Part shown: one piece after another, positions 1 to 8,945 of the stretch
Position numbering within the stretch: position 1 is the stretch's first letter
How the letters are laid out: every line of letters starts with the position of its first letter
Assembly (NCBI RefSeq): GCF_014836425.1
Contig: NZ_JACSQW010000014.1
Location: 1-47,916, forward strand
DNA: 47,916 bases
Source of the DNA: Limosilactobacillus avistercoris
GTDB lineage: Bacteria; Bacillota; Bacilli; Lactobacillales; Lactobacillaceae
Direction of reading: 5' to 3'
Notes under the pieces: generated by a model
Told to the model about the DNA's origin: nothing
Seen by the model: only the letters and a program-made list of their open reading frames with translations
Databases searched by the model: none
Position numbers and translations under genes: made by a program

Positions 1-1
1 T

Positions 2-169
2 ACAAATGGATTAATCCGGGAATATTTTCCCAAGCGAACAGATATTGATAATTATACAGAACAGGACGTTGAACACTGCCAAAAGCAGTTAAATCAACGT
101 CCGCGCAGAGTGGTAAACTGTGAAACCCTATATGAAGTATTTTTTGATAAACCGTTGCACTTAGTTTGA
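2..169 (+). CDS. IS30-family transposase, C-terminal end (cut by window start)
   Basis: This reading frame is open from the window edge and ends at TGA 167-169, giving 55 residues. It begins T-N-G-L-I-R-E-Y-F-P-K and ends Y-E-V-F-F-D-K-P-L-H. The N-G-L-I-R-(E/Q)-Y-F-P-K motif and the terminal T-x-Y-E-V-F segment are characteristic of the catalytic C-terminus of IS30-family DDE transposases, near the final glutamate. The rest of the element lies upstream of the window, so intactness cannot be judged. The right end of the IS was not pinned down; it should lie within the first 50-150 bases after the stop. Confidence 0.85.
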   Translation, partial: TNGLIREYFPKRTDIDNYTEQDVEHCQKQLNQRPRRVVNCETLYEVFFDKPLHLV

Positions 170-209
170 CAATTCGCCCAACTGTTAGCTCGAATTCAAG
201 CGCTACAGT

Positions 210-300
210 GGGGCTAGCTCAGTACGATAAATCAAAAAAAGGCCGTTCGACCAAGGGGCAAGTACGCCCAAAATTGAGGATCAAAGATTTATCCAGCCCC
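210..300. repeat. Nested inverted repeat downstream of the IS30 transposase
   Basis: GGGGCT (210-215) pairs with AGCCCC (295-300) and GATAAATC (226-233) pairs with GATTTATC (286-293), so the 91-bp interval can fold into a two-step stem. It lies between the IS30 remnant and the first secreted-protein gene. It may be the end of another mobile element or a hairpin RNA. I see no gene in 170-405 beyond a short closed frame ending near 400. Confidence 0.5.
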
Positions 301-405
301 ATAATTTAGTAGCCTTTAGTAAAAACAGTACATCTTGTTTTGACTACGCCATAGCAGCACGAGAATTGGTCCAAAATTGTGCGGTATGCCGATATTAAAC
401 CTCGT

Positions 406-870
406 ATGAATAATTCGGGTATTTTGGTTACTGCTATAGTAATCTTGGGTGGTTGTTTATTCTTAAATGTTAAGAATAAATCAAATTCAAAAACTGAAAA
501 TCTTCGTATTGAAAATTCAGCAAAACGTAATTCTCAAAGTGAGAAGTCGTCATCTGGTTCTGGGTCGGCTAGTGATATCGAAGTTAATCAAACATCTGAA
601 GAATCTCAAGAATCCAATACTGAGAATAGCGAAACAAGCTCAATTCCTAGTGGAAGTATAATTGTTCAAAATGGACCAGAGTTTAATTATAGGGCAGCAC
701 TAAAATTAGGAATAATTGACGCATCTGTATCAATTAGAGACTTCTACGAAAATTGTAGCGATGATGAAAACGGGTTTACTTACAATGGGATAAGGTACAA
801 TACACAAGTTATCAAGGATGGACATGAAAACGAATATCACTGTAATATTTTAGTAATTCCAGAAAGTTGA
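406..870 (+). CDS. Small putative lipoprotein of unknown function
   Basis: The 154-residue product (ATG 406) starts with a hydrophobic segment ending in L-G-G-C at about residues 14-17, a plausible lipobox. A Ser/Glu/Asn-rich linker of about 60 residues follows, then a C-terminal part containing F-Y-E-N-C and Y-H-C-N. An in-frame GTG at 379 would add nine residues with two Arg and one Lys, giving a more normal signal-peptide N-region. Neither start has a good ribosome site. It sits directly after IS debris and 10 bp before a related-looking secreted-protein pseudogene. I do not recognise the family; the architecture suggests a surface-anchored accessory protein. Confidence 0.5.
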   Translation: MNNSGILVTAIVILGGCLFLNVKNKSNSKTENLRIENSAKRNSQSEKSSSGSGSASDIEVNQTSEESQESNTENSETSSIPSGSIIVQNGPEFNYRAALKLGIIDASVSIRDFYENCSDDENGFTYNGIRYNTQVIKDGHENEYHCNILVIPES

Positions 871-880
871 GGATAATATC

Positions 881-1450
881 ATGAAGTATCGCGTTAAAAT
901 TCTTTTTAAGATACTGCTTATTCTTTCACTGTCTATTTTGGTAGTTTGTATTATCTTTTTCATGAAGAACCAAAGTAATACTATTAAGAATGATGCTGTG
1001 GTATCAAGTAAACAGTCAAAAATAAAACGAAGTCAAAAGAGAATAATACTTCAAAAAGTGATAGGAGTAATATACCAAAAGAAAACGGTGATTCGGAAAA
1101 AGGTAAACCGAATGAAGGAAAAACACTATACTTTAATACTGTTAATGAAGCCGAAGATACAATAAACCAACATAGAGCTACTTGTCCTTATGGTGGAGAA
1201 CCATTTTATCCTGGGCTTGTATACTGGAACATATCGTTGCAAGTGCGGTCTCAAAATTATATGGTGGGATCAAGCTTTAAAAGATGGCTTTAATTCTGGC
1301 CATGGTGATGATCCAAGAGTAAGAACTATTATGGGTGAGGATACCTCGTCTAACGAAAGTAATAATAGTGAAGAGTCTAAGGAGAATTCTGAGGATCCTA
1401 TAATTAATGATGAGAATAATCATGAGGCTCACACTGGATATGATAACTGA
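881..1450 (+). pseudogene. Frameshifted membrane-anchored secreted protein, unknown family
   Basis: ATG 881 follows the ribosome site GTTGAGGATAA. It opens a Lys/Arg start plus a hydrophobic helix (about residues 9-28). The frame then leaves a polar Ser/Lys linker at an A-rich run near 1019-1029. In the next frame the linker continues sensibly (K-S-K-E-N-N-T-S-K-S-D through R-A-T-C-P-Y-G-G). Near 1190-1225 the sensible frame returns to the original one (Y-T-G-T-Y-R-C-K-C-G, then an acidic Ser/Asn tail to TGA 1450). One lost base and one gained base would restore a single protein of about 189 residues with the cluster C-P-Y...C-K-C. The 5' module resembles the preceding gene (signal/TM plus Ser-rich linker). 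The function is unknown. Confidence 0.55.
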
Positions 1451-1567
1451 TTATATATAGAAATTACTTTTGGGATATTTATAATCGTTAATGCTAAGAA
1501 ATATAGAATTTCCTCGAGTCTTCTTCCCCAAGGCTCCTTTTTACTTTAAAACCACCTTCCGCCCTCT

Positions 1568-1581
1568 TGAAAGCGCTATAG
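1568..1581. promoter_or_regulatory. Possible catabolite-responsive element upstream of mgtC
   Basis: TGAAAGCGCTATAG matches 12 of 14 positions of the Gram-positive cre consensus TGWAANCGNTNWCA, failing only at the last two. It lies 31 bp before the mgtC start. A single imperfect match is weak evidence. Otherwise 1451-1611 shows only the mgtC ribosome site, GGGAGGAG at 1598-1605. Confidence 0.25.
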
Positions 1582-1611
1582 TAGAAGTAAAAGGTTAGGG
1601 AGGAGTCGAAA

Positions 1612-2286
1612 ATGGTTGAATTAGATTGGTGTCTGCGAATGATCTTGGCTGCAATCTGCGGTGACTTTATTGGCTTTGAACGAAAGACTAAAGCAAAGAA
1701 TGCGGGTATTCGGACACATGCATTAATTGCGTTAGGTGCAGCAATGGCAATGCTTGTCTCTAAGTACGGATTCTTTGACTTATTAAAGATTACACATGAA
1801 AATTGGGCCGTCGATCCATCACGGATTGCGGCTCAGGTAATTAGTGGAATTGGTTTCTTGGGTGCTGGAACAATCCTTAACCGCCATAATCAGGTTATCG
1901 ATGGTTTAACGACTGCGGCCGGTATTTAGGTTACTGGTGCAATTGGTTTAGCATACGGAAGCGGCTTATATAGTATTGGTGTTATTGGAACAGCATTTGT
2001 TCTGTTAGCGGAATTTCTTGGGAAGTACCTAAATAAATTTGCGGTTAACCAGGAAAAACAGGTTTCTTGGTTTATCCAATTAGCAGGGGATCCAGCTGAA
2101 TTACACGCAATTATCAAGCACTTGCGGAAATATTTTAAAGGTGAATTAGGGTATTCACTATATGGCTATAGTGACCATGAAATTGCTTTTCGTATCTTTG
2201 GGAGTTTGAAGCCGGGGATTACTGTTGATGACGTCTTTACTGATTTGATTTCCCAAAAGAACATAAAGCGGGCAGAATTAGAATGA
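1612..2286 (+). pseudogene. mgtC: MgtC/SapB-family membrane protein broken by an amber codon
   Basis: The full frame is 225 codons including the stop and is interrupted only by TAG at 1927-1929 (codon 106). Upstream it reads as the MgtC core: R-(L/M)-x-x-A-x-x-x-G-x-x-(I/F)-G-x-E-R-K near residues 9-25, A-G-I-R-T-H-A-L, G-I-G-F-L-G-A-G-T-I and G-L-T-T-A-A-G-I. Family members continue with W-V-(T/V)-x-A-I-G, and V-T-G-A-I-G-L-A-Y-G-S-G follows the TAG immediately, so TGG (Trp) to TAG is the likely change. The C-terminal ACT-like cytoplasmic domain after residue 145 is intact. MgtC proteins are linked to growth at low magnesium and to ATP homeostasis. The clean downstream frame points to a recent mutation or a sequencing error. 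Confidence 0.88.
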
Positions 2287-2353
2287 AGTAAGCCTAATTA
2301 CCAGTTAATTTGGTAAGATAGAGGTTGAACTATTCGCATAAAGGAGCCTTAAA

Positions 2354-2674
2354 ATGACTTACGAAGAATTAATTCCTAAGATTATGGAATGGGCGCACCA
2401 ACGAAAAATTGACCAAGCCGATCCGCGAGTTGAATTCATGAAACTAGCGGAGGAAGTCGGCGAACTATCTGGCGCCTATAACAAGAAAAATCATGAACGG
2501 CTAGTTGATAGTATTGGCGATCTCCAAATTGCCCTATTAATTTTTTGTCGGTTGGTTGGTGTTGACCATAAAGAAGCATTGACTGCCGCATACCAAGAGA
2601 TTGCACATCGTCAGGGTGAGACGACCCCGGATGGTGTTTTCATTAAACAAAGCGATATTGAGAAAGAAAACTAG
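2354..2674 (+). CDS. MazG-like nucleotide pyrophosphohydrolase
   Basis: This 106-residue all-alpha protein carries the MazG-type metal site: E-E-V-G-E-L at about residues 33-38 and D-S-I-G-D at 52-56. The family hydrolyses (d)NTPs to NMP and PPi, often as house-cleaning against non-canonical nucleotides. The length fits a single-domain MazG-like protein, not the two-domain E. coli MazG. The ribosome site AAGGAG lies about 8 bp before ATG. It ends 11 bp before exoA, so the two are probably co-transcribed and fit a nucleotide-pool/DNA-repair pair. The exact substrate cannot be read from sequence. Confidence 0.85.
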   Translation: MTYEELIPKIMEWAHQRKIDQADPRVEFMKLAEEVGELSGAYNKKNHERLVDSIGDLQIALLIFCRLVGVDHKEALTAAYQEIAHRQGETTPDGVFIKQSDIEKEN

Positions 2675-2685
2675 GGGGAGTTACG

Positions 2686-3513
2686 ATGAAACTAATTTCA
2701 TGGAATATTGATTCAATCAACGCGGCCTTAACCGGGACTTCAACCAGGGCTAGTGAAACCCGGGAAGTCCTTCATAAAATCGCTGATGAAAAGCCGGATG
2801 TCATTGCGATCCAGGAAACGAAACTTTCCAAAAATGGTCCCACAAAGAAACACTTTGGAGTTCTTCAAGAGTTATTCCCAGATTACCAGGTAGCCTGGCG
2901 GAGTTCGGTTGAACCTGCACGGAAAGGCTATGCGGGAACGATGTACCTTTACTTGAAAAAGTATGAACCAACTGTTACCTACCCAAAAATTGGTGCACCG
3001 GAAACGATGGATGATGAAGGGCGGATTATTACACTTGAATTCCCCGATTTCTTTGTGACCGAGGTTTATACCCCTAATTCAGGAAGTGGCCTGAAGAGGC
3101 TAGCCAGTCGTCAACTTTGGGATGATTGTTACCGGAAATACCTCCATGAGCTGGACCAACAAAAACCGGTAATGGCGAGTGGTGACTTTAACGTTGCCCA
3201 TGAGCCAATTGACTTGGCCCATCCAGAAAATAACCACCATTCAGCCGGTTATACTGATGAGGAACGGGAGCACTTTACTCAGCTGTTAGAAGCAGGCTTT
3301 ACTGATAGTTTCCGTCACCTTAATCCCGATAAAGAAGGGGCTTACTCCTGGTGGGCTCAACGGGTAATCACCAGTAAGCAGAATAACTCTGGCTGGAGAA
3401 TTGACTACTGGCTTGTTAGTGACCGGATCGCAGGTAAAATTAAGAATTCGATAATGATTGATTCTGGAGAACGGCGCGATCACACACCGATTGAATTGGA
3501 AATTGATCTTTAA
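2686..3513 (+). CDS. exoA: Exodeoxyribonuclease III / AP endonuclease
   Basis: This 275-residue member of the exonuclease III (EEP) fold acts in base excision repair, cutting at abasic sites and trimming 3' blocked ends. Visible motifs are S-W-N-I-D-S near the N-terminus, I-Q-E-T-K-L with the metal-binding Glu, Y-T-P-N-S-G, the catalytic G-D-F-N-V-A-H, R-I-D-Y-W-L-V-S, and the closing D-H-T-P-I that carries the catalytic His. The length is normal for the ExoA subfamily. The ribosome site GGGGGAG sits 7 bp upstream of ATG. It follows the MazG-like gene closely, and no terminator separates them. Confidence 0.95.
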   Translation: MKLISWNIDSINAALTGTSTRASETREVLHKIADEKPDVIAIQETKLSKNGPTKKHFGVLQELFPDYQVAWRSSVEPARKGYAGTMYLYLKKYEPTVTYPKIGAPETMDDEGRIITLEFPDFFVTEVYTPNSGSGLKRLASRQLWDDCYRKYLHELDQQKPVMASGDFNVAHEPIDLAHPENNHHSAGYTDEEREHFTQLLEAGFTDSFRHLNPDKEGAYSWWAQRVITSKQNNSGWRIDYWLVSDRIAGKIKNSIMIDSGERRDHTPIELEIDL

Positions 3514-3608
3514 TTATAAAAAATACGACGATAATTAATAAAAACTTAATATCTTGGTCACACTTTGGTAAATATTATTGGATAGAATGATTAACATTAA
3601 GAAAGAAG

Positions 3609-4313
3609 GTGGCTGAGATAGGGATCTTTCGTCTTCTTAAACGATTGGTCGTTTGGACATTAATTATCGGTGGTTGCTGGTTATACTTTACTAATTCACA
3701 AATTCAAGCAGCATCAACTGCAATGATCTGGAACTTCCGTCAACGAATTGTTAATTTAATTGGCAATGGGGATGATACATCTACTCAGAGTTTAAACCTG
3801 AGCGATTCTTCCCAGAAAAACGAACAAACTAGTCAACAAAAGACTGATTCGACAACGATTCCTACCAATGGACGGTGGGCAACAAATACGGCAACGATCT
3901 ACGTGAATACGGGTAATAAAACCCTTGATTCAGCTGCTCAATCAGCAATTCAGCAGTGGAACCAGACAGGGGCGTTTACTTTTCGCCCTGTTAATAGCAG
4001 TCAACAAGCGGAAATAGTTGTAAGTGCAATGGACAACGATAGTACTAATGCGGCTGGCTTGACTAAAACGTCATCAAACTCAATTAATAACCACTTTGTT
4101 CACGCCAACGTTTATTTAAACCAACGCTATCTTCTTGATCCGGAGTACGGTTATGATCAGCAGCGGATCGTTAACACGGCTGAACACGAACTCGGCCATG
4201 CAATTGGGCTTGATCACACCAAGCAAGTTTCTGTAATGCAGCCTGCTGGATCTTTCTATACCATTCAACCCGGTGACATCCAAGCCGTTAAAAAATTATA
4301 TGCAACAAACTAA
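3609..4313 (+). CDS. Matrixin-like extracellular zinc metalloprotease
   Basis: An N-terminal hydrophobic segment (about residues 13-31) exports or anchors the protein. A Ser/Gln/Thr-rich linker to about residue 85 leads to a catalytic domain. H-E-L-G-H-A-I-G-L-D-H (193-203) is the extended metzincin zinc motif, and V-M-Q-P with Met210 is a plausible Met-turn. Ending about 30 residues after the zinc site, it is close to the minimal matrixin domain (Peptidase M10A-like) seen in lactobacilli. The start is uncertain: the GTG at 3609 overlaps the ribosome site GAAAGAAGG (3601-3609) and no ATG exists nearby, so initiation slightly downstream is possible. Substrates are unknown; cell-wall or surface proteins are likely given its export. 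Confidence 0.82.
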   Translation: MAEIGIFRLLKRLVVWTLIIGGCWLYFTNSQIQAASTAMIWNFRQRIVNLIGNGDDTSTQSLNLSDSSQKNEQTSQQKTDSTTIPTNGRWATNTATIYVNTGNKTLDSAAQSAIQQWNQTGAFTFRPVNSSQQAEIVVSAMDNDSTNAAGLTKTSSNSINNHFVHANVYLNQRYLLDPEYGYDQQRIVNTAEHELGHAIGLDHTKQVSVMQPAGSFYTIQPGDIQAVKKLYATN

Positions 4314-4321
4314 AAGGGATG

Positions 4322-4491
4322 AAGCTGGGAATTAACCTCCTCGAGAGCCTGGTTGGCTAACCTAGAACGATGAATGATGATGAAATCATCAGAATCGTTC
4401 GAAGCCAAATAGGCTTGCTCCGCTGCGTTAGACTCGAAGGCTCTGGTTACGACGCGAAGCTAGCCTATTCGGATTCTCGCGATTAGACTCT
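4322..4491 (+). repeat. 170-bp dispersed repeat, copy A
   Basis: The interval is nearly identical to the reverse complement of 33092-33259, differing by a handful of substitutions and small indels. Its core folds perfectly: TTGGCT (4353-4358), GAACGAT (4365-4371) and GATGAT (4376-4381) pair with ATCATC (4385-4390), ATCGTTC (4394-4400) and AGCCAA (4403-4408). AGAGCC and GGCTCT form a wider stem. It begins just after the protease stop codon and carries no credible ORF. Confidence 0.85.
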
Positions 4492-4520
4492 ATAAGTTCG
4501 GAGACTATTAGTGACAGAAA

Positions 4521-4563
4521 GAGGATTGGAAAAATGTTTCGTTTTTCCAATCCTCATCTTTTT
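4521..4563 (+). terminator. Intrinsic terminator between convergent genes
   Basis: GAGGATTGGAAAAA (4521-4534) pairs with TTTTTCCAATCCTC (4542-4555), followed by a T-rich run to 4563. It lies between the rightward protease gene and the end of the leftward P-type ATPase gene and could serve both. Confidence 0.85.
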
Positions 4564-4571
4564 ATATATAT

Positions 4572-6392
4572 TTAATCCAATTTAATTTTCCGTGCCTTTA
4601 ATGCCCACAAGATTGAAACCGTGTCGATAACTTCCTGAAACATTGCACCGACAAAGGCAGGTAGGATTCCGGTGCAAGCAATTAGCATTAGGATTGTACA
4701 AATCGCGATCCCAATTAACACGGCCTGCTTAGCAATTTTAATCGTGTCTTGCGAAATTTCCACAATTTTAGCGATTCGTGAAAGGTCATCCCGGATAATT
4801 ACAACCGAAGCAGACTCACTAGCTGCAGTCGCACCATGAGCACCCATCGCGATTCCAACATCGGCGGTGACAAATGATGGAGCATCGTTAACACCATCCC
4901 CCACCATGAATACCGGGTGCTGATCTAGTGGGATGGCTTTTAATGCCGCAATCTTTCCTTGAGGCAGGAGGTTAGTCTTCACATCTGAAATCCCAACCTG
5001 CTTGGCAACCTCTTTAGCAAACGAGGCTTGATCTCCAGTTAGCATCATTAGATTAGTAACGCCCATTTTACGTAATTCATCCATTGTGCGTCGTGCTTCG
5101 GGACGAACATGGTCAACAAATGTGACTGCTCCGGCGTACTGACCATCAATCGCAATATAAACAGCAGTATAGGGGAGGAGTTCCTGCTTCCCGGCTGGAT
5201 CAACGAATGTGAGTTTCCCGATTTTTAGTTGGTGATCGTCAACCCTTGCAGTAATTCCCTTTCCGGTTAACTCCTGTAGCTCTTTAACTGGACTTAACTT
5301 AATCGACTGCTTTTTAGCATAGTTAATTAGCGACCGGGCAAGAATATGTGATGACTCACTTTCGGCACTAGCAGTAAGTTTAAGAACTTCCTCACTAGTA
5401 AATTTAGTATTGGGCGCAACGATAACTTGACCGACTTCCAATTGTCCGTTGGTGATCGTTCCGGTCTTGTCAAAGGCCCCGGTTTTCGCATTCGCTAATT
5501 TTTCCAGGACGGTTCCTGTTTTAACTACAATCCCGTTTCGTGAAGCCCGGCTCATCCCCGAGACCATTGCGATCGGTGCCGCCAAAATTAACGGGCATGG
5601 TGAGGCGACCACCAGAACTTCCGCAATCCGAACGGGGTTACCAGACCACCACCACGCAGCGAGTGCGATGACAATCGCTACAATTGTGAAGGGTACGGCA
5701 TAGTGATCGGCAAGGCGGACAAAGTGGGCTGGGGAGGATTCAGCGGTTTTAACTAACTTAACCAGTTGTTGGTATTGGCTATCCTTAGCCAACTTTGTAA
5801 CCCTAATTGTAATTGAATTAGCACCGTTCACTGAACCGGACATTACCTGGTCGCCAGGAATCTTACTTACTGGTCGTGATTCACCAGTTAGCGATGACTC
5901 ATCAAGGTCACTTTGTCCAGTAATTACTTTACCGTCAAGGGGAATAATTTCGCCTGGCTTAACAATAACATCGGCACCAACCGGAACTTCCTTGACTCCT
6001 ACGTCAATAGTAGTCCCATCCTTAACCACATGAGCAGTTTGCGGAGTATTGTCAAGGAGTGTCTTCAACTCGGTATTAGCCTTCTTTGCTGCGTAATCTT
6101 CTAGGGCATCTCCACCAGTGAGCATCACTAGAATCACCATTGCGGCCCAGTATTCACTAACTGCCAGGGTTGCCACTACTGCTAGAATTGCCAGCAAATC
6201 CACCCCGTAGTCACCAGTACGGATCGACTTAACCATCCCGATAAACATCGAAAGGGCGACGACCGCTCCAACGACCGTTACAAGAATTTGGGCAAGGAGC
6301 GGGTAACCACAAGCATACTGTAAAATTACCGCCACAGCAGCGATAATAATAATTAAACAAAGCTTTTGCTTATTTGATAATTTTTGCACCAT
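4572..6392 (-). CDS. P1B-type heavy-metal-translocating ATPase (SPC class)
   Basis: This 606-residue pump has no N-terminal metal-binding domain. It shows the actuator motif L-T-G-E-S (168-172), the membrane metal-site motif S-P-C-P (264-267), the phosphorylation motif D-K-T-G-T (308-312), a P1B-type S-S-H nucleotide-binding segment near residue 345 and G-D-G-V-N-D-A-P near the C-terminus. S-P-C in place of C-P-C puts it in the P1B-4 class, whose members export cobalt, ferrous iron or zinc, not copper. The ribosome site GGGAGG is 5 bp before ATG. It is a monocistronic, leftward gene, divergent from the pyr operon. The metal cannot be settled from sequence. Confidence 0.9.
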   Translation of the reverse strand: MVQKLSNKQKLCLIIIIAAVAVILQYACGYPLLAQILVTVVGAVVALSMFIGMVKSIRTGDYGVDLLAILAVVATLAVSEYWAAMVILVMLTGGDALEDYAAKKANTELKTLLDNTPQTAHVVKDGTTIDVGVKEVPVGADVIVKPGEIIPLDGKVITGQSDLDESSLTGESRPVSKIPGDQVMSGSVNGANSITIRVTKLAKDSQYQQLVKLVKTAESSPAHFVRLADHYAVPFTIVAIVIALAAWWWSGNPVRIAEVLVVASPCPLILAAPIAMVSGMSRASRNGIVVKTGTVLEKLANAKTGAFDKTGTITNGQLEVGQVIVAPNTKFTSEEVLKLTASAESESSHILARSLINYAKKQSIKLSPVKELQELTGKGITARVDDHQLKIGKLTFVDPAGKQELLPYTAVYIAIDGQYAGAVTFVDHVRPEARRTMDELRKMGVTNLMMLTGDQASFAKEVAKQVGISDVKTNLLPQGKIAALKAIPLDQHPVFMVGDGVNDAPSFVTADVGIAMGAHGATAASESASVVIIRDDLSRIAKIVEISQDTIKIAKQAVLIGIAICTILMLIACTGILPAFVGAMFQEVIDTVSILWALKARKIKLD

Positions 6393-6497
6393 TATGCCTC
6401 CCAGATTATTTTCACTTTTAATTATACGTTAAATAACTGTCGATATATATGTGCTCGCCTATTTTTATTAATTAATAAAATTATTGGCCAAATTTGA

Positions 6498-6526
6498 TTG
6501 ACATTTTGCGATGGTGAGAGTAAATT
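6498..6526 (+). promoter_or_regulatory. Promoter of the pyr operon
   Basis: TTGACA (6498-6503), a 17-bp spacer and TAAATT (6521-6526) give a sigma-A-type promoter. Transcription would start near 6533, just before the PyrR leader. Confidence 0.7.
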
Positions 6527-6546
6527 ATTAACAACAATCAATGTCC

Positions 6547-6651
6547 TTTAATTTAGTCCCGTGAGGCTAGAAAGACGACTTTTTCAAAGTAAGATTAACT
6601 AACTTTAAAAAAATTCGTTAACACCAGGCCTCCAATGTGCCTGGTGTTTTT
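6547..6651 (+). promoter_or_regulatory. PyrR-responsive transcription attenuator
   Basis: The segment TTTAATTTAGTCCCGTGAGG followed by CTAGAAAG (6547-6573) matches the conserved PyrR-binding loop (AGTCC...GAGGCT). Downstream, AACACCAGGC (6620-6629) and GCCTGGTGTT (6639-6648) followed by T residues form the terminator. In Firmicutes, UMP-bound PyrR stabilises the anti-antiterminator so transcription stops before pyrB; when pyrimidines are low the operon is read. No pyrR lies in the window, so PyrR must be encoded elsewhere. Confidence 0.92.
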
Positions 6652-6690
6652 CTTTAGGGCAAATTTTAAATAAAGGAAGTTAATTCAATT

Positions 6691-7647
6691 ATGACTGAAT
6701 TACCATTAGTTAAGCTCCCCCACTTTGTTACTGTTGAAGATTTAGCAGCAGAACAAGTCCTCTCACTCATTCACCGTGCTGAATATTATAAAGACGGCGG
6801 AAAGACACCAACGTTAACTAAGTCAGTTTACGTTACTAACGCCTTCTTTGAAAATTCAACGCGGACGCACACCAGTTTTGAGGTTGCAGAAAAGCGTCTT
6901 GGCTTAACCGATATCTTTTTCGATCCCCAACACAGTTCAGTTAAAAAGGGTGAAACCATGTACGACACGATGTTGGTAATGGATGCTCTTGGGGTAGACT
7001 TAGCGGTTATCCGTCATTCAACTAATGCTTACTATGAACCATTAATTCATCCTCAAGCAGGTTCCCACCTTGATATGGGAATTGTTAATGCCGGTGATGG
7101 TTCGGGACAACACCCATCCCAAAGTATGCTTGACATGATGACAATTCATGAACACTTTGGCCACTTTGACGGCCTCAAAGTTGGGATCATTGGAGACATT
7201 ACCAACTCCCGTGTAGCCGGTAGTAATATGGAAATCTTAAACCGTCTCGGCGCTTCGGTTTACTTCTCCGGTCCTGACTACTGGTACGACCACGCATTTG
7301 ATAAGTACGGCAAGTTCATGCCCCTTGATGACTTAGTTAGTGAAATGGACGTCCTCATGCTCCTTCGGGTTCAACACGAACGTCACGCTGGGGATGCCAA
7401 TGAAGCAAAGTTTTCAGCCGAATCCTACCATGAAAAGTATGGAATTAACGAAGCACGTTACAACCGGATGAAGAAGAATGCGATCATTATGCACCCGGGC
7501 CCAATTAACCACGATGTTGAATTAGCAGGAAGCCTGGTAGAAGCACCTAACTGCAAGTTTTATGAACAAATGCAGAACGGGGTCTTCATGCGGATGGCAA
7601 TGTTAGAAGCAGTTCTTCGCGGACGGAAGTTAGGTGGCTTGGACTAA
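6691..7647 (+). CDS. pyrB: Aspartate carbamoyltransferase, catalytic subunit
   Basis: PyrB joins carbamoyl phosphate and L-aspartate to N-carbamoyl-aspartate, the committed step of UMP synthesis. The 318-residue protein shows the carbamoyl-phosphate site [12 protein letters not shown] near residue 55, the H-P-S-Q-S-M-L-D segment near 145, and H-P-G-P-I-N near 270. The length is normal. Ribosome site AAAGGAAG precedes ATG. It is the first gene after the PyrR attenuator and overlaps pyrC by one base (TAATG), implying translational coupling. No regulatory pyrI is present, as usual in lactobacilli. Confidence 0.96.
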   Translation: MTELPLVKLPHFVTVEDLAAEQVLSLIHRAEYYKDGGKTPTLTKSVYVTNAFFENSTRTHTSFEVAEKRLGLTDIFFDPQHSSVKKGETMYDTMLVMDALGVDLAVIRHSTNAYYEPLIHPQAGSHLDMGIVNAGDGSGQHPSQSMLDMMTIHEHFGHFDGLKVGIIGDITNSRVAGSNMEILNRLGASVYFSGPDYWYDHAFDKYGKFMPLDDLVSEMDVLMLLRVQHERHAGDANEAKFSAESYHEKYGINEARYNRMKKNAIIMHPGPINHDVELAGSLVEAPNCKFYEQMQNGVFMRMAMLEAVLRGRKLGGLD

Positions 7648-8945
7648 TGAAAATGCTAATTAAGGATGGTCAATGTTTCGTCAATGGCCGATTAGTGGAG
7701 ACGGACGTTTTAGTCCAAGCGGGTAAGATTCAAGCCTTGGGAAAAGGACTAATTGCCGAAGAAAAGGCTGACCAAGTGATTGATGCTCATGATAAATTAG
7801 TTGCTCCGGGATTAGTGGATGTTCATGTTCATTTCCGGGATCCCGGCTTCACTTATAAGGAAACGGTCGAAACAGGGAGTAAGGCTGCTGCTCATGGTGG
7901 CTTTACAACCGTGGGGGCAATGCCCAATGTAGATCCCGTTCCTGATACTCCAAACAAAATTCGTCAAATGGTTGAGCATAATCAAAAAACTGGTGTTGTT
8001 CATATTGCTCAATATTCAAGTGTCACGGTCAATCGACAGGGTGATCACCTGGTTAATTTTCAGGCAATGAAGGATGCCGGAGCTTTTGCCTTTAGCAATG
8101 ATGGCAGTGGAATTCAAACCGCTGGGACAATGTATCAGGCAATGGCCGGAGCAGCTAAGGTTGGCTTACCCTTAGCTGCCCATGTTGAGGATAATTCCCT
8201 TCTTTTTGGTGGAGTGATGACTGCGGGAAAACGGGCAGATGAACTTGGCCTTCCTGGGGCACCAAGCGTTTCCGAATCGGCACAGATTGCCCGGGATTTA
8301 GTCCTTGCTAAGGCAACGGGGGTTCATTACCATATTTGCCACGTTTCAACGAAGGAAAGCGTTGAATTAGTTCGCCTTGCGAAAAAAGAGGGAGTTAATG
8401 TGACCTGTGAAGTAACACCACACCACCTCTTACTAGCTGACCGGGATATTCCTGCAAATAATTCGTACTTTAAGATGAACCCACCGCTTCGGCATGAGGA
8501 AGATCGTCAGGCAGTGATTGAGGGACTGCTTGATGGCACAATTGATATGATTGCCACCGATCATGCTCCTCATTCTCAAGAAGAAAAGCCACAAAACGAC
8601 ATGCGTGGTGCTGCAAACGGGATTACCGGGAGTGAAACTGCTTTTGCGATGCTTTATACCAAGTTTGTCCGGTCAGGGATCTTTAGTTTGTCCCAATTAT
8701 TAAACTGGATGAGTACGGTTCCAGCAGAGCAATTTGGCCTAAAGAACGCTGGCCACTTGGAACCGGGACAACCGGCCGACATCGCAATTTTTAACTTGAA
8801 TACCGAACGGCGGATTACCGAAGAGGGTTACCGTTCAAAGGGAGTCAATAATCCCTTTACTGGCCAACAGGTATATGGAACCACGGATCTAACCTTGGTA
8901 GATGGTAAAGTTGCTTATTCACGAAATGGGGAGGAATTTGCATGA
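7647..8945 (+). CDS. pyrC: Dihydroorotase
   Basis: PyrC closes N-carbamoyl-aspartate to dihydroorotate. The 432-residue protein is a class I amidohydrolase-fold enzyme: [10 protein letters not shown] gives zinc ligands His60 and His62 plus the substrate Arg, H-V-E-D and H-I-C-H-V-S give further ligands, and M-I-A-T-D-H-A-P-H carries the catalytic Asp. It overlaps pyrB by one base and pyrD by four (ATGA), a tightly coupled operon. The length and all motifs are as expected. Confidence 0.96.
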   Translation: MKMLIKDGQCFVNGRLVETDVLVQAGKIQALGKGLIAEEKADQVIDAHDKLVAPGLVDVHVHFRDPGFTYKETVETGSKAAAHGGFTTVGAMPNVDPVPDTPNKIRQMVEHNQKTGVVHIAQYSSVTVNRQGDHLVNFQAMKDAGAFAFSNDGSGIQTAGTMYQAMAGAAKVGLPLAAHVEDNSLLFGGVMTAGKRADELGLPGAPSVSESAQIARDLVLAKATGVHYHICHVSTKESVELVRLAKKEGVNVTCEVTPHHLLLADRDIPANNSYFKMNPPLRHEEDRQAVIEGLLDGTIDMIATDHAPHSQEEKPQNDMRGAANGITGSETAFAMLYTKFVRSGIFSLSQLLNWMSTVPAEQFGLKNAGHLEPGQPADIAIFNLNTERRITEEGYRSKGVNNPFTGQQVYGTTDLTLVDGKVAYSRNGEEFA

